From the NCBI GenBank assembly GCA_014529385.2, contig CM043968.1, forward strand, positions 25,050,513-25,114,512: a stretch of DNA of 64,000 nt, in the 5' to 3' direction. Below are positions 11,428 to 23,590 of the stretch, in pieces (the first letter of the stretch is position 1; each line of letters begins with the position of its first letter). The DNA is from Adiantum capillus-veneris. Its lineage: Eukaryota > Streptophyta > Polypodiopsida > Polypodiales > Pteridaceae. Under the pieces are notes generated by a model. That model had not been told where the DNA came from, searched no databases, and saw only the letters and a program-made list of their open reading frames with translations. A program made the translations under genes and the position numbers.

Positions 11428-14117
11428 TTATTCGTATCTGGCATGCAGGTTCAACATTGTTGGGCCAAAAATGTCAGTGTTTATGGTGAAGAAGCCAGTG
11501 TAGAACACTTCTTCAAAATCATGGAGGTGATAGGATGGTAGAAAGATTATCCTTTGATATAGCGCATGTATCACCTCCTTGGAAGGCTGACCTGACAGAT
11601 CATAAGCGCATCTATATGTATCTTGGAAGAAAAAGATGATATCAGTCACGTGGCCTGGCTTGAAGGTCTCGAACACTGCTAAGATGGTTCTGCAAATTTT
11701 CCTCATCATAATGCATGTAAGGTCAGGTGAGCCAGTGAACAACTTTATGGTGCCCGTTAGGGTTTTCACCACATATTGGACACTTATTCTCTCACCTGCC
11801 TTCAAGCCCGGCAACTTGGGGTAGTTCAGCCAAGTGGGTTGGCTTCTTTGCAAAATTTCCTGCGCTTTCCACGCCCTAATCCTTGGTAGAGGACAAAAGC
11901 TAAGGTTGTCTCTGATATTTTTAGGTGCCTCTACCAAGTGGATTAGGTATTGTGGGTACTTTGTAAGCCAGGCCTTCCTCCACTTTGGCTGGGAATCCAC
12001 AATGAGCTTGATCCCTTCTGGTTTTGAGGTATTTGCATTGTAAAGAGGTATAGCTGGCTCTTCTCTGATCCCCTTGTTTATGGTAGCTGCCTCATATTTC
12101 AGCAATGGATATGGGAGAGAGGGTTGAAGCCACTCGTGCCTAAGGTTGTTGGCGTCGATCTTCTGAATAGTCATAGACTTGAAGACCCTCTGCTCCCACT
12201 CCAAGGCTTCCTTTGTGGTTTCTCTGAGCTCCACCTCTATTGCTTTACTCAATTTTTCTTCCTCTTCTTGTGTTAGATCCTTTGGCTCTTGAGAGGATCC
12301 TTCTAGGATTTCCTCTTGCATAGGAGTGTCCACCAGATCTGCCACATTTTCTAGGTCAATGCCCTCATTGGCGGCTGTCCTTGTGCTCTCTGCCTCTCCT
12401 CCTTACTGGCCTTTCAACTCCTCAATTTGCCTGAGGAGTATTTGCTTTTCCGTTTCCGCTTCTTCGCCCATGTTCACGAGGAGGTCATTAAGTTGGGCGT
12501 TTATTCTTTCCGCCTCCTCAAGATTTCTCTTTATGCTTTCCACTTCCTCTAGCAGGGCTTTTTGGCCTTCTTCCATTCTTGTTTGCATGACTATAGATCC
12601 TTCTGCCATCATCAATCTCTGCTTTTTCTCTAGAGTCAGCTCTTTCTGAAGTTCTTGCATTTGCTCTTCATAGAGTTGACTCTCAGTTGTGATTTGAGCC
12701 GAGCTAGTAGCTCTGACTCTAGCAGGTGATGCCCACAGCCTCTGGATGGTCTGATCTTTGACCTTGAGTTGGTCTTTGAGCTCTAGGACCTCATCCTGGC
12801 TTTCTTCTTGATCTATCTATGCTCTTTCCTTGGCGTTCCTCATGGATTCTACTTCTTTAGATTCTTCTGCAAGCTGTAGTGTCAGATTATCTCTTTCCTT
12901 CTCGGCATCTAGTAGTGACTTGTTGAGCTGCTGACACTCTTCTTCAATTGCTTGCATTCTTTTTTCGGCTTCCTGATTGGCTTCCTCCATTGCCTGGCAG
13001 CTTTGTAGTGCCCTTGCTAAGCTGGCCTGTAGGTCAACTTCTCTCTCCTTTTGTCTTTGTCTTTGTGCTTGCAGAGAATCTACTTCCATTTTGATCTTTT
13101 CTTCAGTGGCCTTGAGAGTTGTCATCTCTTTCTCTGAAGCCATGGATTGTGCTCTCAATCTTGTTAGCTTTGTCATCACCACGTCCCAATCATTGGAAGG
13201 CGGGTGCAGGTCCACTGTATCTGTAGCAATTTCCTTTAACTCCACTAGCCTGATGCCTTGCATCTGTTTTTTAGGCCCTATCCTCGCCAAGTCGAATGCG
13301 ACTGTGGCGGCTTCTTCCCTCGTATATCCTGCAGCTAGCAGGTCCAAAAATGCATAGTAAGAATTATCTAATTCTTTTTGCTCACTTTGAGGCTTGGCCT
13401 CTTCTTTTGGCTCCAGATCTCGTTTCTGCTCTTGCTCTTCCACTTGCGTTTCTTCTTGTTTGTCCTCAGCCTCCTTATCTTCTGGTGGAGGGCTGCTAGG
13501 AGGTGGTGATGGCTATGGTGATGGCTGTGGGCTGGGTTTAGGGCTGGCTGGTAAAGATGCAGGTTTGCCCTTTAAGTCCTTGTCTGCTTTTTTTTTCTTT
13601 CTCTTTCTTGGCCATCTTGTTCATCTAGCAGTTTCTGCCGAATTTGTTGTACTTCCTCCTCTATGAAAGGGACATGTGGAATGTTCTCTGATGCAGCATC
13701 AAGAATCTCAGAATTCTTGATGTAATCTTCAAATCGGTCCCTTTGCACTCTTCTGGACGATCCTAACATAGACTCTAGAGATGGCTTCCAGAGTTCACTT
13801 AAATCACCCTTGAGGGCTCTCTCTGCTCGGAAGCTCTCCATCAGCCTCTCTAGTCTTGCCGCTTTCTGCGACCGTGTTTCTTTGGCCGGCACTTGAGCAA
13901 ACTCCTTCTTCTTTTCTTCTGCTCGGGCTGCTCCTCTTGGACTGGCTCTAGCCGTCTTTTCAGTCTTGTAGCCACTTTTGGTGCTCTTTGCGGCTCGTCT
14001 TCCTTGTCTTCTTTTAACCTCATCCAATCATTCTGAGACGGGGGGTCAGGCCACCTTCCTTTTGCATGTAGTGCCCCATAAACCACCTTGGTGATGAGTT
14101 CTCCTGGCACTATATAG
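11428..14117 (-). pseudogene. E3 ORF3, C-terminal part (right of it interrupted by E2)
   Basis: This is the continuation of the E3 extra ORF whose N-terminal part lies at 32890-33608; element E2 sits between them. From the insertion the protein continues YIVPGELITKVVYGAL, then ends its globular N-terminal domain (RWPDPPSQNDWMR). A frameshift near 14000 follows, then a basic and acidic linker with SQKAARLERLMESFRAERALKGD. A long coiled coil rich in Glu, Gln, Lys and Leu spans about 12400-13440, with stops and gaps near 12810-12670 and 12400. A conserved C-terminal domain of about 290 residues follows (about 12290-11428), including EWLQPSLPYPLL, VDSQPKWRKAW, VKTLTGTIKLFTGSPDL and LYQRIIFLPSYHLHDFEEVFYTGFF. 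The natural stop is at 11428. No transmembrane segment or signal peptide is visible, so it does not look like an envelope protein. Function unknown. Confidence 0.78.
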
Positions 14118-14122
14118 GTTGG
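14118..14122 (+). other. Target site duplication of E2, left copy (GTTGG)
   Basis: GTTGG at 14118-14122 and TTTGG at 32885-32889 flank E2 with one mismatch. Removing E2 and one copy restores the E3 ORF3 reading frame across Lys-Pro-(Thr)-Tyr-Ile, as in the homologous ORF at 28620-31895. Confidence 0.85.
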
Positions 14123-14764
14123 TGTTGAGCCAGCAGAGGATCACACCCACATTTTTGCTCACACTCATCATTTTGTAACCATTGATTGTAATAAATGTCT
14201 TTCCGACATTAAATTTGATTCGAGCCATTCATTAAGTAACGGGACTCAATTGAGTTTCCAGCTTGTAATCCCGAAGTAATTTCACTTGCTGATGTAATTA
14301 GTTAGAGATGTTCTCACCTCCAAGGCTGAGGTATATAAGCCAAAGTTTTTGTAACCTAGGGGGATTCAGATTATTAATCAAAGTCAGTTTTTGAGCGCCG
14401 TGACTGTGTTCATACGCGTTTGCCGCACGGAGTGGTTATAGGTTGATTTTGCAGTTCAAGTCTTTAGGGTGTTGTTCTTACCTAGTGTATAGACTTCCCC
14501 TTGAGTTTGAGATCGATTCAATGATTCTAGATCCTGTTTCGTATAGCATTCGTTCGTAGTAAGGATTTCAGTCACTTGCGTATTTTAGAACTTAGATTTG
14601 ATTTCCTTAGTAGTGATTGTCATTAGAAGGTCGAGTAGGTGATTTGACACCCACCTAGTTGTTTCCATGCGCCTGCGGGTCAAGCTCCGTCCTCGTCTAA
14701 CAAATTATGTTGTTGGTTAAGTTCTCGCTATTTAGCTTCCGCTAGCGGCGTAACCTCCTTAACA
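14123..14764 (+). repeat. E2 5' LTR, 642 bp
   Basis: It starts TGTTGAGCC and ends CTCCTTAACA. A TATATAAG box lies at 14332-14339 and probably starts transcription a few tens of bases downstream. Compared with the 3' LTR it lacks 298 bp after CTGTGTT near 14410. A half-palindrome, TCATACGCGT, lies at 14410-14419. Confidence 0.95.
14332..14339 (+). promoter_or_regulatory. E2 LTR TATA box
   Basis: TATATAAG sits in the middle of the LTR, and the identical sequence lies in the 3' LTR at 32154-32161. This is the usual place for the core promoter of a plant LTR element. Confidence 0.7.
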
Positions 14765-14766
14765 TT

Positions 14767-14784
14767 TGGCGCCGCTGCCGGGGA
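14767..14784 (+). other. E2 primer-binding site, tRNA-Asp type
   Basis: TGGCGCCGCTGCCGGGGA lies two bases after the LTR end. It is complementary to the 3' end of plant tRNA-Asp except for one base (GTT expected, GCT here). It would prime minus-strand DNA synthesis. Confidence 0.85.
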
Positions 14785-14798
14785 CGAGAGCCCTAAGT

Positions 14799-14806
14799 AG
14801 GTGACC
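14799..14806 (+). promoter_or_regulatory. Candidate 5' splice site in E2 leader
   Basis: AG|GTGACC lies shortly after the primer site. The E3 leader has TAG|GTGACC at the same place (minus strand, GTGACC at 47208-47203), inside a shared block. It would be the donor for a spliced ORF3 RNA. A better consensus match, GAG|GTGAGT at 14822-14830, exists only in E2. Inference from sequence only. Confidence 0.35.
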
Positions 14807-15302
14807 TTAGACTAATCCTACGAGGTGAGTCGTATAAACTACTTTGTATACTTTAGTTAGAAAAGATCTAGGAGTGGTGGACTCCGAAGATCTCGAGAGA
14901 TACTAGGAAGTGGGGTATTTCTGGGTCTTCCGTGTTGACAGTATTTTTAGTTTAGCTTAGATTTGTTTGTTGTTTTGTTGGTGTTGAGTAGTTGTTGATA
15001 GAAGAAGAATTTGCTAGTCCGTGAGTGGCAGTGGATCTCTTTAAAATCACAATTACCAAACCCATTTTATGATTAGGAATAGCTTAGGTAGGACTTCATT
15101 TGATCCTGATCTAGAGCTAGTAATCATTGGAGTATTTGCTTGATATGGTTGATTGCATGTTAGATCACTAAACCGTCGAGTTAGTAGTGAAACTTGCAAT
15201 AAACAAAAGTCAGAGAAATTTTCTGTGTATCTGGGAGTTGCTGAGCACTTGAGAAAGCTTTAGGAAGGATTCTGTGCCAAAAAACTGGAAATCTACAACT
15301 TT

Positions 15303-16020
15303 AGACATCATACGCGTATGATGTCTAAATGACCAAACAGAGACCAAAACAGAAATTTTGACTTTACCAGAGTGTTCAAAAGGGGAGTTATACCCTAATT
15401 TCAACTTAAAACAAGAGCATTAACACTCAAAGAAACCCAAAAAGACAAGTCGGAGCCCAAGAAACGCAAAGAATAGGAAATTTTGGATTTAGATCTTGTT
15501 TTTACATTCAAACCTGACAAAAACACTTGAAACTCAATTATAAACATTGGAGAAGGCTTAAAACCAAGAATAGTCAAAATCTGGGACAAAAGACATCATA
15601 TGCGTATAATGTCTTTTAGCACATCCACTACTTATTTTTGATATCTGACCTGACAAGATTGTTACAAACACTGTAGAAAGCAAAAATATCAAGTCTTGAC
15701 CCAAATTGATGAAAAAGACATCATACGCGTATGATGTTTTTGACCTAATTTTGGACATATTTTGATACTTTGCCAACACAGATCCATTGTAATAGCTGTC
15801 TAGAGGTTATATTTCAAGTTTCATCCCATTTGGATCACAATTGACCCAAAACAAGTCAAAAGCGGAAAATTGCAAGAAAAGCCTAAATTATCCATAACTT
15901 GCTCAAACAGAGTTCAAAGTGAATTTTGTGAGTGGACAGAGCATAAGGGGGCTACTGAGAGTGAGCATAACCAAAATAGTCCAAATCTGTGAAAAAAGAC
16001 ATCATACGCGTATAATGTCT
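15303..16020. repeat. Palindrome set in E2 leader (4 copies)
   Basis: Each copy is AGACATCATACG followed by its reverse complement. Copies: 15303-15326 (perfect, and extended to 30 bp by TTT/AAA), 15591-15614 (two changes, one a C-to-T in the CGCG core), 15716-15739 (one change) and 15997-16020 (one change). Start-to-start spacings are 288, 125 and 281 bp. Confidence 0.92.
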
Positions 16021-16184
16021 TTTTCAGCATAACTGCAACAAAATTCTCACTTGATGAAACAGAAGTTGTCCAACTGACAAGATTAAACAATTGACCAAGT
16101 ATCAATCAGTTTGGATCAATTCTGACCACAAAAACTTGGGAAAACAAATTGCCGAGACGGAGAAGTTAAAGTCCTTTAGGGGAA

Positions 16185-17651
16185 TTGATGAATTTGAGAT
16201 CGGGCAGGAATCTCCAGAATAACCAACCAAAACAAGGGGAACAAGCAAGTGTCATATCAACCGAGGGAAGTGTAAACCAAAGTTGGGTGCAACCATTAGA
16301 ACCGATCTTTGAAGGAAGTGTTTCTGATACTTCTTCGGAGAGATCTTACGAGATTTTCACCAAACACTTGGAACACTTGAACCTGAACAACAAAGAAAAT
16401 ATGGCAGCAGGATCATCAAACCCTTCCGCCACAATGAAGCTATTGTTCATAAAATACCAGTACGACAATGAGCAAGGTGCCAAGATCTACAAAGATGGAA
16501 TGGACCGCTATTGTGTAAAGATAGAAGAGAGACCTAGTGAGTTCAAGGACTTAGTGCCTATGAGCTATAGCGGAGATAGATATCTAGATGACGAGGGTAC
16601 CATGTACTTGGTAGTCCTAAACCCTAACATTGTGGACAAGTGGGGATTGATGGGCACCAAAGCCAAAGTAGATGAAGAACTTGAGGAGAAAGCACCAATA
16701 ATGAACTTACCTGATGCGAGGTTAAGAAGAGAGAATGAAACTACAAGGATCAACACTGATAACATCTATGTGGGGCTATAAAAATATAATAATGGGGAGC
16801 AAGATCTCTATTATAGATGTGAAGAACCCTACACCGGAGAGTTGACAGACCAAAAAAGACTTTATGTCTTTACCTACACAGAGGGATCGGAAGTGAAAAT
16901 TGCCGCTTACGACAAGTATGGGAGACAATACTCAACAATGGGCAAGAAAGAAGTAGAAGGATATACATACTTTGGGGGACCACTACATCAGTATTATGTT
17001 ACTTCTAGCTCACAAAGACCAGCACCAACAAATGGAGTGCAAAACCCAATGACAACAGGAGGAAAAAGAACTCAGGTTGCTGACTCTTTCAGTCAACCTC
17101 AGTACTCGAATCCCGGACCAATGGGATCGTTACATTCCAGAGAGTCAATGGATACGAATCGAGGTAGTGCAGTTCCAATCCCCACATATACCACTCCAGG
17201 TCCAAGGTTCGAAGCGGAACCATCACATTTACCTCCTAGTAGTAGATTCAGGGCAGGGGAACCGACAAGGGTAACCCATGAAGTCCATGATGCTAGAGAA
17301 AGCTTTAGCCGGGACACAGGAGCAATGAGATTGGTAGCAGACCATAGACGTATGAGACCATCTCAAGTAGCCAAGTGTATGCCAAAGAAGTATGGTGGTT
17401 CAGGAGATCCGTATGCACATGTGTCACTCTTTAAGCAAGTCTTAAGAGCTGAGCAGATAACAGATTTCCATACACAATACGAGGGATTTTTTCTTACTCT
17501 AGAAGGTACGGCATTGACATGGTTTCAACCACTGAACATAGGGGGATTCCATGACATTGACCATTTGCTGAGGAATTCTCAAAACGAGGGATTAAGCACA
17601 ATACGGTCTCACAAATATATGCTTTTAAACAGAGAGAACACGAAAAAGTGA
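16185..17651 (+). pseudogene. E2 gag, N-terminal and capsid region
   Basis: The chosen start is MMNLRSGRNLQ at 16185, because E3 gag begins with the same MNLRSGR motif. The first ~190 residues are acidic and of low complexity. A TAA at 16779-16781 interrupts the frame, which then continues. The capsid region starts near 17330 (MRPSQVAKCM, then DPYAHVSLFKQVLRAE and LEGTALTWF), matching the retrotransposon gag capsid family. A one-base indel near 17600 shifts the rest of the capsid (SQIYAFKQRE onward) into the pol frame. The same region in E3 shows the expected unshifted order. The frame change is therefore decay and not programmed frameshifting. The protein would form the virus-like particle in the cytoplasm. 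Confidence 0.85.
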
Positions 17652-20600
17652 AGGAAGCTTCACTTCGCTTCAAAAAATACATTGAGAGATGTCCAGTACG
17701 TGAACAACCACAAGATGATAGACTATCTGTTCTCTTTATTAAGGGACTGAGAAACGACACTCTCAAGAAGGACTTGCACTTGAAAGCTTGTACAAGTTTT
17801 GAGCAAGTAACGAGAGAAGCATTGTACTTAGTGGATAACTGTACGGTTTATGGAGAGGTGTCAGCGGATACAGATTTTGTATCCAGTAGCTCTTCCTCCG
17901 TAGTGAGCGAGACTACCACTAAAAAGAATGTTCAAACAACAACCATGCCAAATGTAGAGCAAATGATAGAAGAGGCTCTAAAAAGGATGGCACCATACCA
18001 AAAACCATTGCCAAAACCACTGAAATGGTGTGCTATTGAACAAAAATGGACAAACCATCCAATAGAGGAGTGCTATTACAACAAAGGGTATGTAAGGGAG
18101 CGTCAGTATGCACCTCCTGCTCAATTAGCACCACCTCAAGTACATCCAGTACCTCGATACCCAACGGGAAATGTACCAGGACCTATGGGGATAGAAAGGC
18201 CACAACCAGTATTGGGACAACAACCACCTTTACCAGGAGCAAGACCAGTGGGCATTAGATATGCACCAACCTTAGAGAATCAGGAAGAACAAGCCTTAGT
18301 GCCTGTTCAATCCTATTATGAAGACTCTGGTGCACACATGTCTCCAACTGTGTATTACCCACCAGAAGAACCCAAACAACCAGAACCATGGGGCATGATT
18401 GGGAATGTTGGAATACCAACAGTTACAAGTGCTTCTGATGAAGAGAGGTACAATTTGGACGCAAGAACATTGATGTTCATAGCTCATGGAGGGTTAACAG
18501 GACAAAGACCATCCTATCCACAAAGGACGAATCAAGTGGGACCAAGACCAGCACTAGGACCCTGTTACAAGTGTGGAGGTGACCATCTGATGAATGTTTG
18601 TCCACATACGGAAATCATTAGAATTAATGCTTATTGCACTGAGTGTGGGGTTACTCACTTCATTGAGGATTGTTCAAAGAATCCAAACAAAGTGCAAAAG
18701 ACGACATTGAATATGCTAGAAACTATTCCTACCAGCAGTGGGTCTGAAAATGAAACTCTGATACCAAAGCAAGTTGTTACTAGAGCTCAAGCTAAGAAAA
18801 CCACTAGAGAACCTGAGAATGGAAAGTTAGCGACCGAAGTGGTTAGTCAAGGACCGCGGAGTCAAAGAAACACATGGAAAGCTAGAAAAGCACGCATGAA
18901 GTTGAGAAAAGAACGTGAAGACGCTATTCTAGCTGAGGAACTAAAGCGAACTAAAGATAGATTAGAAAAACTTGAGAGTCAAAACGGGAAACGAGAGATG
19001 AGCCCGGAAAGAACGAAACAAAAGAGTATCAAAGAAACAACGAGCTTAAGCTCAGGGGGATCAGTGCTAGTCGACAAAGTACACGAACCATTGGACGCAC
19101 TGATGAGAGCTTACGAAGCTAGGTTAAAGAACAACCAAACACAAGAACAGAGATGGATGACATACCCAAACGCGGAATTGGAAAAGCAGAGACTTGAAAT
19201 GTGCCAGAGAATGATCGAGACTGCACAAGCCTTATTAGAACCACCAAGAGAAACAATGAATTGTGGAATGGAAAACCCAATTCAGCAAGAGACTATCATT
19301 TCACGGGTAGCTGAAAAGACTCCCAGTGCACAAAAGCCTGAAAATACACACAAGGATGACCACATAGTATTGAACACAACCGATCAGGAGATAGAGAGTT
19401 TTCATCCAATCATACAGAGGTCTTACGGAAAAGATGAGGATTACAATGAATTTTGGAAACAAGTGAGAGAGGCAAACTTTGCAAACGAGCTAAGTTGCCA
19501 AGCTAATCAGACAAATTGGGAAAAGGACATCAGGAATCCTCCCATAGTGGAATTTGAGGCAGGATCTCAAGTGGACTTGGATCTACAATCTTACTGGGGA
19601 GATGGGGGCTCTGTTAGAACAATGGAGAGCAAACCTCATTCATTGAAAACCTTACCTTCATACTTAGGAGAGTATGAAGCAAAATCCGAGATTAGAGCAC
19701 TTCCCTCACGAAGAATCTCATCAGAAAAAGTCATGGACTCGCAAGGATTGATAGAGATCTTGTCAACACCAGTGACATGCACTCTCACTCTAGCTGAGCT
19801 TTTGAGGTTAAGACCACATATGTGGACCACTGTAGGAAAATGCTTGGAGAAATTTGGGATAAAAGACCCAACATCGAGACTGCAAGAGGGTATACAAGAG
19901 CTGAGCAAACCACAAAAGAACGCTAAGCCTGTACCCTTAAACAAGGTCAGAGAGTATTGCGAAGGTGAAGAGGGGAATACAACCTTACCAGTTGAATTCC
20001 AAGGAGTGAACACAATGGCAATACTAGACAGCGGAGCTGGGGTAGCCATTGCTACAAAAGAAATCTGGAAAAAATGGGGGAAACCAGCAATAAGGAAGAC
20101 TAGGTTGAAACTCCAATTAGTAGATGGACACATGGAGAAACCTCTGGGGTTATTAGAGAAAGTCGTAGTGACTTCTTGCGGCATTGAATACGAACATACT
20201 TTTGCTATTGTCGATTTTGGCAAGGAGAATAACTATGATATCATACTGGGAAGACCATTCATGAGACAGTTGAAAATGGTCCAGGATTGGGGCTACGATC
20301 ACATATACCTGAGAAATATGGAAACCACTACACGTGTGAGCCTGAAAGACCATAGCTACAAAGATGTGAACCGAACACCGGTAGAGGAGTTTGATTCAAC
20401 TACTTTGGCGGGATCCAAATTTTCGGCCTGGTTAGGTAAGCCCAAGGAGTTATGGATGTGTGGAGCCTCGAAATGTGGAAGTCTGAGGCGAGAAGAATAT
20501 GTTTTAGAAAGGGCTATCGAAGACGAAACTTATATAGGAGAACCCTTTCCAGAGGACACGCTTGAACCATTAGAATGGACACACATTCTAGCAACCCTAG

Positions 20601-23059
20601 ATGTTTGTGCAATCCCGGATGGTCCCACAACGAAATTTTGCGACAAGGACGGGTACGACGTGGTTCCGTACTTCATGTTGAGAACTATACTCGAAAAAGA
20701 AACTGAAAAGAACGATACACTGGAAAAGGAAAATGAAGAAGAGGTGTTTCACGACATTCCCGATCATCCAGAGTGGGAAAATGAAGCAGACAACGAGTCA
20801 ACGGACAATTCAAGCGGAAGCGAAGAAACTATAACGGATGTCCGATTTTATGATTTTCCGAACCAAACTAAACAGCGCCAGAAATGCTATAGAGCAAAGA
20901 GAAAAACAAAGGGGGTTAGAACCAATCCGATGCCTAGAATAAGGGGAAAAAATCAATTCCTAATGCTAGTAAAGGCAGAAGATTGTGTTAAGGACAAGAT
21001 TTTTGGAAGAATGAGAGGCAATGATCAAAAGAGCTTACAAAAAGACAAAAGAAGCTCAAGAAATCAAGTTCAAAGGAATGAAATGAAAACTGAAACAGAA
21101 AAATCAGAAAAGAACAAGCGCAACAAAGAACACATGGAGTCCAAGTTAGAACGTAGAAACAAGTACAGAGAGCTCAAGAAAACTCTGAAAGAAGTTTGGA
21201 CGACAGAAATTGAGAGTGGAGAGGACGAAAACGTCAAAATCAAGGAAAACATGGATGTTCCCTCTCACTACAGGAAATTCACAATAGAGGATAGGAAGGT
21301 GGTATTAACCCAACCTATTCGAGAGAGAAGGGAGAACGAATCTTATGACGGACCAGAAGATGCAAAAAAAGTTGATTTAGCAGCTCCAGGTGAGACACCT
21401 AGACCGGTGTACATAGCCACGGATTTGTCTCCAGGCGAGGAAGAGAGACTTTTGAGTCTTCTCAGAGAGTACAGGGATGTGTTTGCATGGTCTTATAAGG
21501 ACTTAAAGGGAGTTGACCCATCGATATGCCAACACACAATCCCACTAAAACAAGATGCAAAGCCTAGCAGACAAAGACCATACACATATAATGATACGTT
21601 TGCTAAGCGAATCAAAGAAGAGATAGATAAGCTAATGGAAGCTGAATTCATATACGAGATTGAACACACCGATTGGGTATCCCCAATTGTGGTGGTACCC
21701 AAGAAGAACAGAAAACTCCGAGTGTGTGTCAACTTAAAGAAAGTGAATGCTGCAACAATCAGGGACAATTATCCCTTGCCGATAACTGATCATGTTCTAG
21801 AGCGTGTATCAGGGAAAACAACATACTCCTTTCTTGATGGTTTTTCAGGATATAACCAGCTAGCCATAGCACTGGAAGATCAACATAAAACAGCTTTTGC
21901 AACGGAGTGGGGAATTTATGCTTATCGGGTTATGCCTTTTGGTCTAACCAATGCTCCCGCAACCTTCCAGAGGCTGATGACACATGCTTTCAAAGAATAC
22001 TTAAGGTTGTTTCTAGAAATATACATGGATGACTTATGTGTACATTCTCTTCTGAGAGATGAGCATCTAGAACACCTAAGAAAAATATTTGAGAAATGTA
22101 GGACATATCGCATTTGTCTCAATCCTGAGAAATGTGTGTTTATGGTCCGACAGGGCAGAATTCTGGGACATATTGTCTCACAAAACGGAATATCCACGGA
22201 TTTAGAGAAGATAAAAGTTATAGTGGATATGCCTAGACCAACCAATGCGAAACAAGTACAGAGCTTTATGGGACATTGCGGATATTATAGACGATTCATT
22301 TACATGTACGCTATAATAGGCCAACCACTTTACAGGCTAATAGTGAACTTTGAATGGACAGAGGAGTGTGAGGAATCATTCAAGAAATTGAAAGAGGCAC
22401 TCATTACTGCTCCAATCTTGAAATCACCAGATTGGGAGAAGATATTTCATGTGCATATAGATGCTTCTGCATATGCAATAGGATGCATTCTTGCTCAGCC
22501 AGAAGAAGGAAACATGGATTTTCCTATCTGTTACGCCAGTCGACAGCTCAACAAGGCAAAGAATAATTACACCACAACAGAGCGAGAGGGATTAGGAATG
22601 ATATATGCTGTGAAGAAATTTCGGCATTATCTTCTAGCCAACAAGTTTGTGTTTTTTACGGATCACCAAGCCTTGCTCTACCTAGTGAATAAACCATGCA
22701 ATACCGGGAGAATAGTGAGATGGTTCATTATCTTACTGGAATTCAACTTCACGGTAGTAGTAAAGAAAGGAAAAACACATCTTAGAGCTGATCATCTTTC
22801 GCGATTGACGAATGGAGAAGACCCTATAGGAGTAGATGACGACATGCCAGACGCGTACTTGTTCAACATAGAAATGATACCGAAGTGGTCTCAAAATGTC
22901 ATTAGCCTATTAACCTATGGAGGAGAGTTTGATAAAAGAGAATACAACCAGAAACATATTGCTATTCAGTAATCCAAGAATCTTCAATTGGTTGCAGGAA
23001 GGTTGTATCAATTGGGAAATGATCATGTTTTACGACTATGCATCAATCCTGAGGAATAT

Positions 23060-23590
23060 AATATATATCTGTGCGAAGCACATGTTCAGGAATGTGCATT
23101 TCATCGTTCAAGAAGGAACACATATAGGAATTTGTTACAATTGGGAGTCTATTGGCCAGGAATGAAAGAAAGCGTACATGAATATGTCACTGTATGTATT
23201 GTATGTTCCTCAAAACCGCCAGCAGAGTATTCAACATTATATCAGATAATGATCGCTCCGGAATGGAGTCAGTATATTGTTGAATATCTCACAAATAGAA
23301 CTTTCCCAGAAGGAACGTCAAAAGCTCGTCAGAAATCTGTAGAGACAGAAGCTAGAGATTACACTTTAATAGGAGATCAACTCTATAAGAGAGGTAGAGA
23401 CAACCAGCTTAGGATTTGCGCATCAGAGTCTGAGTATGTGATAATCCTGGAGCAAGCTCATGGAGGAGTAGGTGGAGGCCATTTCTCAGGTGATAAGACA
23501 GCAAAACTTGTCTTAGCCGCAGGAATATGGTGGCCAACATTACATATGGACGCTGAGGAATACGTTAAACGGTGTGATGACTGTCAGCAG
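23060..23590 (+). other. Tandem duplicated integrase zinc-binding module in E2 pol
   Basis: Module A has EAHVQECAFH (H-X6-H) and CIVC. Module B has QAHGGVGGGH (H-X6-H) and CDDC. Each is preceded by a P-x-WSQ segment, a linker, and a GRLYQLGNDHVLRLC or DQLYKRGRDNQLRIC segment, so the repeat unit is about 150 residues (about 22885-23210 and 23260-23590). Normal gypsy integrases have one. E3 has both modules too. Confidence 0.8.

Larger units (their letters stand above)
14785..16184 (+). other. E2 untranslated leader with four ACGCGT palindromes
   Basis: About 1.4 kb without a plausible gene. It holds candidate 5' splice sites: TAG|GTGACC at 14798-14806, conserved in E3, and GAG|GTGAGT at 14822-14830, found only here. 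It also holds four copies of a 24-bp palindrome starting at 15303, 15591, 15716 and 15997. The sequence between palindromes looks like strongly diverged direct repeats with recurring phrases such as TTGATGAAAAAGACATC. Confidence 0.75.

Noticed and set aside
12326-13666. Plus-strand open frames at 12326-12649, 12977-13357 and 13394-13666
   Set aside because: They are mirror frames of the Glu/Lys-rich coiled coil of the minus-strand ORF3 and have Ser/Leu-rich, motif-free sequence.
14822-14830. GAG|GTGAGT as the main donor site for ORF3 splicing
   Set aside because: It is a good consensus match, but E3 has no such site at the aligned position; the conserved TAG|GTGACC is preferred, with low confidence.
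17600-17651. Programmed frameshift between gag and pol in E2
   Set aside because: The shift lies within the capsid domain and E3 has no shift at that position, so it is an ordinary indel.
22810-23060. Second, archaeal-type RNase H between RNase H and integrase
   Set aside because: The sequence there is accounted for by the linker and the first zinc-binding module; no further RNase H motif is visible.
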